Shown here one piece after another: positions 59,401 through 64,000 of a DNA stretch of 64,000 nt. The DNA comes from Arthrobacter sp. Bz4 (GTDB taxonomy: Bacteria; Actinomycetota; Actinomycetes; Actinomycetales; Micrococcaceae): NCBI RefSeq assembly GCF_003075455.1, contig NZ_QDAE01000001.1:124001-188000 (forward strand), read 5' to 3'. Both the position numbers and the translations under genes were made by a program. Positions within the stretch are counted from its first letter, which is position 1. The number at the start of each line of letters is the position of its first letter. Under the pieces are notes generated by a model. That model saw nothing but the letters and a program-made list of their open reading frames with translations. It made no database searches and was not told where the DNA came from.

Positions 59401-59957
59401 TACACGCAGCCGATATCCCCGCCGTCGACCAGGGGTTCCTGGCCAGGGCGACCGCGGACGATCAGCGTCATTGGGTCAGGTCCTTCGGTGCCAATCGCGA
59501 CGTGTCGGACCTCGGGGTGGAACGCAATGAGTTCCGTTACATTGCCGGTGCTGTGACGGTGCGGCTCAACGAGGCTGGCACCCTCGCTGGTTTGGTCCGG
59601 GTCCTCGCTGCCGGCCTGCGTGCCGGTGCCTCTCTGCGGGTTTCGACGGCTCACCCGCTACCGCCGGCTCTCACAGCGGCGCTCTCGGCGCACAACATTG
59701 AACACGGCGTGGACGACGACGCCGCGTGGCTGAAGCACGCACCCACGGCTTCCCTTGGCCGGGTTCGGCTGATCGGCGGCGGCTATTCGGAACTGTGCGC
59801 GGCCACCGACGGGGATCCGGATGTTGCCATCTACGCCGGACCCGTCACAGAGTCGGGTCGGATCGAGATGCTTCCGTTCCTGCACGAGCAGGCTGTCAGC
59901 ATCACAGCCCACCGGTTCGGCAACCCGGACAGCGTGTCGCACACGGTGCTCGGCTAG
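56466..59957 (+). CDS. putA: Bifunctional proline dehydrogenase/delta-1-pyrroline-5-carboxylate dehydrogenase
   Basis: PutA oxidises proline to glutamate in two steps. The N-terminal FAD-dependent proline dehydrogenase covers about residues 60-470, seen in VKVSSVVSTMNLWDFHETVE and YLIRRLEENASQENFMSAVF. The NAD-dependent aldehyde dehydrogenase covers about 500-980, with LLAETSGKNALIVTPSSDLD (Glu) and FGHAGQKCSAASLVILVGAA (catalytic cysteine). A C-terminal domain of about 180 residues follows. No DNA-binding domain is present, so it is not a repressor. ATG at 56466 has AGGA before it; ATG at 56502 is also possible. Confidence 0.95.
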   Translation: MTVARHIVRHDRMTQLFPTADPAPADLGDDAVALVRRWLHLDDVRRPEPTVTRGSRSAQLLAEVLKDDAGLQFTLGFVDRVIRPEDNAVAARNLSKLARQTPSFLPWYMRGAVKLGGALAPTLPGIVVPVAQRVLREMVGHLIVDARPQKLGKAIAGLRGESVRLNINLLGEAVLGHEEADARLAGTKKLLARDDVDYVSVKVSSVVSTMNLWDFHETVERVAERLLPLYRLAASSPAPKFINLDMEEYHDLDLTVAVFKRILDTGDLLHLEAGIVLQAYLPDALGALQDITGWATERRARGGSAVKVRLVKGANLAMELVDAKVHGWEPATLPSKEATDTNYKRCLDWALRPDNAEAVRIGVAGHNLFDIAFARLLSLARGVEDRIEFEMLLGMAEEQAEEIKKDVGSLLLYTPVVHPAQFDVAISYLIRRLEENASQENFMSAVFELNKSPHLFEREKQRFLASLAAVDAVVPGPNRAQSVDRFVETAPGEFANQSDSDPSLPVIRDWATEILQRVPESTLGVELVEASWLDTNDDVERTIAAALAGQQEWASRTGAERAGVLRNAAARLAAIRGDLVEVAASETGKTVAESDPEISEAIDFANYYALLAEELDQVEGAEFVPARLTVVTPPWNFPVAIAAGSALAPLAAGSAVVVKPAPQAKRCAAVLVQALWDAGVPREVLHFADVEEGPVGQHLISHPSVDRVILTGAYDTAKLFRSWRHDLPLLAETSGKNALIVTPSSDLDLAAADVVKSAFGHAGQKCSAASLVILVGAAGKSARFRNQLVDAVASLKVGYPEDAATEMGPVIEPAEGKLRDALTTLGEGETWLVKPKQLDDTGRLWSPGVRAGVKPGSYFHLTEFFGPVLGVMHADSLAQAIEWQNASPYGLTAGIHTMDGDELAQWLDAVQAGNLYVNRGITGAIVQRQPFGGWKRSAVGPGAKAGGPNYLMHLGSWNPVELHPGNVHAPLSGPVRDLLHAADIPAVDQGFLARATADDQRHWVRSFGANRDVSDLGVERNEFRYIAGAVTVRLNEAGTLAGLVRVLAAGLRAGASLRVSTAHPLPPALTAALSAHNIEHGVDDDAAWLKHAPTASLGRVRLIGGGYSELCAATDGDPDVAIYAGPVTESGRIEMLPFLHEQAVSITAHRFGNPDSVSHTVLG

Positions 59958-59987
59958 CGGATTCGTTCGCGCTAGACAGCAAGGATC

Positions 59988-60034
59988 GATTGTTCCGGGC
60001 CTGGGAATGACTCATTCCCAGGCCCGGAACAATC
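59988..60034. terminator. Near-perfect 47-bp palindrome, probable two-way terminator
   Basis: The 23 bases from 59988 to 60010 are the exact reverse complement of 60012 to 60034 around a single central C at 60011. The arms begin GATTGTTCCGGGCCTGG. It lies between the convergent putA and ankyrin genes. There is no T run, so it may be a terminator or a recognised DNA site. Confidence 0.75.
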
Positions 60035-60130
60035 CATCTGAGGCATCCGCTGGTAACGACGGCGACCACAATGCCCCGGCTCCTGTCGATCGTGGCGGAC
60101 CTTTCCCTGCTGTTGAGGGGGCCTCCGCGG

Positions 60131-60868
60131 TTACTGCTCGGCCGCGTTGCGCAGAATGGCAGCAATCTCCTCGAAGCCTAGGGAGGTAGCGTGCTGCAAT
60201 GGCGTCAGACCATCGCGCTGGGAAGGGAGCCTCACATCGGCGCCGCCTTCGACGAGCAGCCGCACGGTCTCCACATACCGGGGCGAGCCATCGCCGAAGA
60301 TGATCGCCTCGTGCAGCGCGGTCCAGCCCGGAATGTTGACGTGGTTGACTGAGACATCGGTCTCCAGCAGCCTTCGAACCACGTCCGCGTGGCCACGCTC
60401 CGCGGCGCGGATCAGAGCGGTGCCGTTGAAGCTGTCGCGAGCGTCGACGTCCGCGCCGTTACGCAAGGTCAGGTCCAGCAGCTCGAGGTAGCCCTCACTC
60501 GCTGCGATCAGGAAAGCGCTCTGTTCGGTCTCGTCCTCGTAGTTGACGTCAGCGCCAGCTGCGATGAGCCGGCGAGCTTGGTCGACGTCGTTGTCCCAGG
60601 CCACCCCGATCAGGGTTTGATTCAGCGCGATCAGTTCGCCGGGGGCGAGCGTCTTGGACGTAGCCGATCGGCTGCTCGGGGAGACCCCCGCAGCAGACTC
60701 CGTGGTTGGCGGCGACGGGCTGGACGGGCTCGACGGGCTCGACGGGCTGGAGGCACTCGCGGACCCGGAAGGCGTCAGTTGGGCCGGACCGGTCACCTCG
60801 CCGGGGTCGGTGCAACCGGTCATCAGCAGCAGTACGGCCAAAACACCGCCTGGCACAAGGGCCCTCAC
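60131..60868 (-). CDS. Ankyrin-repeat lipoprotein, 245 aa
   Basis: A lipoprotein signal ends in LLMTGC at about residue 19. A Ser/Pro-rich linker (about 30-60, with repeated SSP units) leads to five ankyrin repeats, seen in ARRLIAAGADVNYEDETEQS, LLDLTLRNGADVDARDSFNG, VVRRLLETDVSVNHVNIPGW and VRLLVEGGADVRLPSQRDGL. It should be displayed outside the membrane and bind a protein. GTG at 60868 is chosen because it puts the signal at the start; a longer frame reaches 60997. Confidence 0.85.
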   Translation of the reverse strand: MRALVPGGVLAVLLLMTGCTDPGEVTGPAQLTPSGSASASSPSSPSSPSSPSPPTTESAAGVSPSSRSATSKTLAPGELIALNQTLIGVAWDNDVDQARRLIAAGADVNYEDETEQSAFLIAASEGYLELLDLTLRNGADVDARDSFNGTALIRAAERGHADVVRRLLETDVSVNHVNIPGWTALHEAIIFGDGSPRYVETVRLLVEGGADVRLPSQRDGLTPLQHATSLGFEEIAAILRNAAEQ

Positions 60869-60997
60869 CGGGACGCCTGTCGCGGAGCCACCGGGGTGGC
60901 ACACCAGAAAATCAGCGGAGCCATTACCATGCTTGCAAGCATACCCGAGCCATGAATCGGCCCCCCGTAGGCAGGTCCGACCGGGATCCGGCAACAA

Positions 60998-61141
60998 TCT
61001 GTCCAGTCCAGTTCATGATTTCGGCCGTCAGGAGTCCCCCGGCATGCCGTCGGTCAGGAAGAGTCGGACCTGTTTACCTGGAACCATGCCTGGCCTCGCT
61101 ATCAGTCGTCAGTGGAGTGTGTATGTGCTTCGCGTCACCGT
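60998..61141. other. Gap between the ankyrin and hsdR genes
   Basis: About 140 bases upstream of the ankyrin gene and downstream of hsdR. It should hold the ankyrin promoter; I see no clear boxes or terminator. Confidence 0.35.
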
Positions 61142-64000
61142 TCAGCCGCGTGCTTCCGCGTAGCGCGGTGCCATGGATTCCATCTGCTCCATGACTAACT
61201 TGATGGCGGCCGGTTGCTTGTCGGGTGGATAACCGTTCTTCACGAGCAGCCGTTTGATCGAGGAGCGCAGCTTCGCCCGGACGTCGTCGCGCACGGTCCA
61301 GTCGGTCCGCACGTCCCGTTGCATCACTGCCACGAGGTCTCGGGCGATCTGCGCCAGGATCCCCTCGCCCTGCACCTCCACCGCTGACTCATTTTGCGCC
61401 ACCGCATCGTAGAACGCGAGTTCGTCCTCGTTGAGCGGTGGAGAGAACTTCGCGCCACGCGCAGCCTCGGCAGCAACTTCCTTTGCCAGCGCGACCAGCT
61501 CGGCAATGACCTCGGCCGAGGTGAGTTGCTGGTTCGTGTACCGGTTCATCAGTTCAGTGATGCGTTCCGAGAAGGCACGCTCACGGATCACGTTGTTGCG
61601 GGTGGTCTTCGCCGATTCCTCGGCCACCAGCTTCCGCAGCGCCTCGATGGCAAGCTGCGGATTCCGTGCCTGCTGCGTCTTCGCGATGAACTCAGGGGTC
61701 AGGTCGCCCAGTGACGGCTTGGGCATCCCTGCGGCTTCGTAGATGTCGAGGATGTCCCCGGTGGACGTCGACGTCGCGATCAGGTCCCCGAGCAGCCTTG
61801 CGATGTCCTCGGGCACCGGCTCCCCCCGGGACTGCCGGTCCGCGGCGTCAAACTTCGCCATGTAGACGCGGATCTCCTCGTAGACCTGGATTTCCGGGCG
61901 AAGCTCAGCAAGGTTCTGGGCCCCTGAACACAGGGCCCAGGCACGGGACAGCTGACTCGAGGCCTTCCGGTACCGTTCCGCCAGGGTCTGGGCGCCGTCG
62001 TCGGGTTGGTTCCCCGGGGTCAACGCGCTGCGCAGGTAGTTGACCGAGCCGGTGACAGCATTCTTGAAGGCCTTGGGGGTGCCCGCACGGTAGACGGCGC
62101 GCCAGTCGAACCCGGCGAGCATCTCACGCAGCATCTCCACCAGGGATTTGGTGAGCTCCACCGCCTCGTCGATGTTCTTTCCGATGGGCTTGCTCTGCTG
62201 GTCGGTCTTGGAATACTCCGCCAGTGCCTTGGCCAGGTTGTCGGCCAGCGGCGCATACGCCACCAGCAGCCCGTCCTGTTTACCGCGGAAGGTGCGGTTC
62301 ACCCGGGCGAGCGTCTGCATCAGCAGGGCACCCTTCAGCGGCCGGTCCAGGTACAGGGTGTGCAGCGGGGGCGAGTCGTACCCGGTGAGCATCATGTCCT
62401 TGACGATCACTATCTCGAGTTCGTCGTCGACATTCCGCAGGCGTTCCTTGATGGTCGCGTTCGCCGAGTCCCGGCGCACATGGTCGACCACCGGGGGGAC
62501 GTCCGACGGCGTGCCGGAGTACACCACCTTGATCTTGCCCTTGTCGAGGTCATCCGAGTGCCAGTCGGGGCGCAGCGCAATGATGGCCGTATACAGGTTG
62601 GCGCAGATTTCCCGGGTGCCGCCGACGATCATGGCCTTGCCGGGCGATTCGATGAACTGGCGCATCTTGCCCGAACGATTTTCCCAGTGCGCCACCAGGT
62701 CTTCCGCGAGGGCAGCGATGCGCTGAGGCGCCCCGTAGACCGCGTTTACGACGGCTACACTCGCCTCGATCCGTGCCCGCTCGGTGTCGTCCAGGCTCCG
62801 GGTGATGTCATCGGCCGCCTGGTCGAGGGTTTCCTCGGTGACGTCCTTGGCCAGCGCCACCTTGATCAGCCGTGGTTCGAAATACACGGGAACGGTGGCC
62901 CCGTCGTCGACCGCCCGGCTGAGGTCGTAGATATCGATGTACTCGCCGAACACGTCACGGGTGTTGCGGTCGTCGAAGGAAATGGGCGTTCCGGTGAACG
63001 CGATCAGGGTGGCCCGCGGCAGCGCGTCGCGCAGGTGGCGGGCGTAGCCGTCGAGGTCGTCGTAGTGGCTGCGGTGAGCTTCATCGACAATCACAATGAT
63101 GTTCCGCCGGTCCGAGAGCAGCGGATGGTCCACGCCGGCGTCCTTCTCCCCCTGGCTGCGGCCGAACTTCTGCAAGGTGGTGAAGTAGATGCCTCCCGTG
63201 GTTCGGCTGGAGAGTTCCTCGCGCAGTTCGGCCCGGCGGCGGATTTGCTGCGGTTTCTCCGGGAGCAGGAGGCTCTGCGCAAAGGTCTCGTACAGCTGGC
63301 CGTCGAGCTCGTTGCGGTCGGTGATCACCACGATGGTGGGATTGAGGAGCTTGGGATGGCGGGTGACCTGGTTGGTGTAGAGCTCCATCTCCATGGACTT
63401 GCCCGAGCCTTGCGTGTGCCAGACGACGCCGGCCTTCCCGTTGCTTGCAACCGCTGTGACGGTGCTGCCGACGGCCTTGGAGACGGCAAAGTATTGGTGG
63501 GGCTTGGCGATGCGTTTGGTCAGCCCCTCCGAGTTTTCATCGAACGCGGTGAAGCTGCGGGTCAGCTGAACGAACCGCTCGAGACTGTAGAGGCCGTCGA
63601 GGGCTAGCTCCAGTTCGGTGACCGGCTCGCCGTCGACGAGGGCGTCGCGGGCCACAGGTTCGCCGTCGTCGTCGACATTCCACGGCGAGAAGTGGTTCAG
63701 CGGGGTGAACGGCGTGCCGTACTTGGCGAGGATCCCATCCGAGGCGAGGGTGAAGACGCAGAAGCGGAAGGCAAGCGGGAATTCGCGGAGGTAGGTCTGC
63801 AGCTGTGCGTGCGCGGCGGGTACATCGGCTGAGCGGCTCCCAGCCCTCTTGAGTTCGATCACGCTGACCGGCATGCCGTTGCAGTAGAGCACGACGTCGA
63901 AGCGTCGTTTGTAGTCGCCCTGCCGGAGTGTGATCTGGTTGACGGCGAGCCAGTCGTTGTCGTCAGCGTCGGCGCTGAGGACGCGGAGGGTGGGATTGTG
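61142..64000 (-). CDS. hsdR: Type I restriction enzyme R subunit (HsdR), 3' part
   Basis: The open frame runs to the right edge without a start, giving 952 residues of the C-terminal part. The nuclease fold (PD-(D/E)XK) shows FDVVLYCNGMPVSVIELKRA near the edge. The translocase has GVVWHTQGSGKSMEMELYTN (Walker A), IVDEAHRSHYDDLDGYARHL (DEAH box) and ATLIAFTGTPISFDDRNTRD. The last 300 residues are the HsdR C-terminal helical domain that binds HsdM. The hsdM and hsdS genes, if present, lie beyond 64000. This subunit cuts and translocates foreign DNA. Confidence 0.95.
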   Translation of the reverse strand, partial: HNPTLRVLSADADDNDWLAVNQITLRQGDYKRRFDVVLYCNGMPVSVIELKRAGSRSADVPAAHAQLQTYLREFPLAFRFCVFTLASDGILAKYGTPFTPLNHFSPWNVDDDGEPVARDALVDGEPVTELELALDGLYSLERFVQLTRSFTAFDENSEGLTKRIAKPHQYFAVSKAVGSTVTAVASNGKAGVVWHTQGSGKSMEMELYTNQVTRHPKLLNPTIVVITDRNELDGQLYETFAQSLLLPEKPQQIRRRAELREELSSRTTGGIYFTTLQKFGRSQGEKDAGVDHPLLSDRRNIIVIVDEAHRSHYDDLDGYARHLRDALPRATLIAFTGTPISFDDRNTRDVFGEYIDIYDLSRAVDDGATVPVYFEPRLIKVALAKDVTEETLDQAADDITRSLDDTERARIEASVAVVNAVYGAPQRIAALAEDLVAHWENRSGKMRQFIESPGKAMIVGGTREICANLYTAIIALRPDWHSDDLDKGKIKVVYSGTPSDVPPVVDHVRRDSANATIKERLRNVDDELEIVIVKDMMLTGYDSPPLHTLYLDRPLKGALLMQTLARVNRTFRGKQDGLLVAYAPLADNLAKALAEYSKTDQQSKPIGKNIDEAVELTKSLVEMLREMLAGFDWRAVYRAGTPKAFKNAVTGSVNYLRSALTPGNQPDDGAQTLAERYRKASSQLSRAWALCSGAQNLAELRPEIQVYEEIRVYMAKFDAADRQSRGEPVPEDIARLLGDLIATSTSTGDILDIYEAAGMPKPSLGDLTPEFIAKTQQARNPQLAIEALRKLVAEESAKTTRNNVIRERAFSERITELMNRYTNQQLTSAEVIAELVALAKEVAAEAARGAKFSPPLNEDELAFYDAVAQNESAVEVQGEGILAQIARDLVAVMQRDVRTDWTVRDDVRAKLRSSIKRLLVKNGYPPDKQPAAIKLVMEQMESMAPRYAEARG

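Noticed and set aside
62006-63607. 533-codon open frame on the plus strand
   Set aside because: It is antisense to hsdR, which has intact Walker A and DEAH motifs. No family resemblance is seen in the antisense product.

Overview
This window is chromosomal DNA from a high-GC Gram-positive bacterium, most likely an Arthrobacter-like member of the Micrococcaceae. The evidence is the actinobacterial bcc-aa3 respiratory gene set (ctaE-qcrC-qcrA-qcrB and ctaC-ctaD-ctaF), actinobacterial families such as DUF3043, DUF3097, DUF3054 and DUF2277, frequent GTG and TTG starts, several apparently leaderless promoters, and a bifunctional PutA. I recognised no rRNA, tRNA, CRISPR array, insertion sequence or prophage. 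Names rest on motifs and remembered family features; no database search was possible.

Layout. 1-9170 is mixed accessory and housekeeping DNA: the 5' end of a peptide-type ABC substrate-binding lipoprotein, a lipoprotein, membrane proteins including a DUF421 protein and a voltage-sensor-type channel, a methyltransferase, two alpha/beta hydrolases, a PhnB-like gene with a broken start, DUF2277, an Lrp-type effector domain and CutC. 9167-21142 carries trpD, then most of the aerobic respiratory chain, with a GntR regulator, a PadR regulator and an ABC1 kinase between its two halves. 21335-31885 holds an A-type iron-sulfur protein, an M20 peptidase, DUF3043, pyrD, a hydrolase, recO-uppS, leuA and an M13 peptidase. 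31901-37313 runs leftwards: an LCP cell-wall ligase and the overlapping phoH-ybeY-corC-like-era cluster. 37656-46331 has a GerMN lipoprotein, hrcA-dnaJ-rsmE with a CIRCE operator, DUF3097, a DUF4870-like protein and lepA-hemW. 46517-56313 has an orphan PemK-like toxin, rpsT, and a leftward block leuS-degV-comEA-comEC-holA. 56466-64000 has putA, an ankyrin lipoprotein and the partial HsdR subunit of a type I restriction system.

How genes work together. The two cytochrome blocks encode the menaquinol-to-oxygen branch. phoH, ybeY, era, rsmE, rpsT and lepA all serve ribosome maturation or translation. hrcA-dnaJ is a self-repressed chaperone operon. comEA-comEC are DNA-uptake genes placed downstream of leuS.

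The most interesting unexplained signals are: a candidate attenuator in the leuS leader, with an 8-codon leaderless upstream ORF containing adjacent leucine codons and then a terminator; a near-perfect 47-bp palindrome after putA; a 15-bp minisatellite attached to a long hairpin; three phased TATCG decamers before padR; a voltage-sensor channel with an atypical filter; and a one-base loss exactly at the start of the PhnB-like gene.
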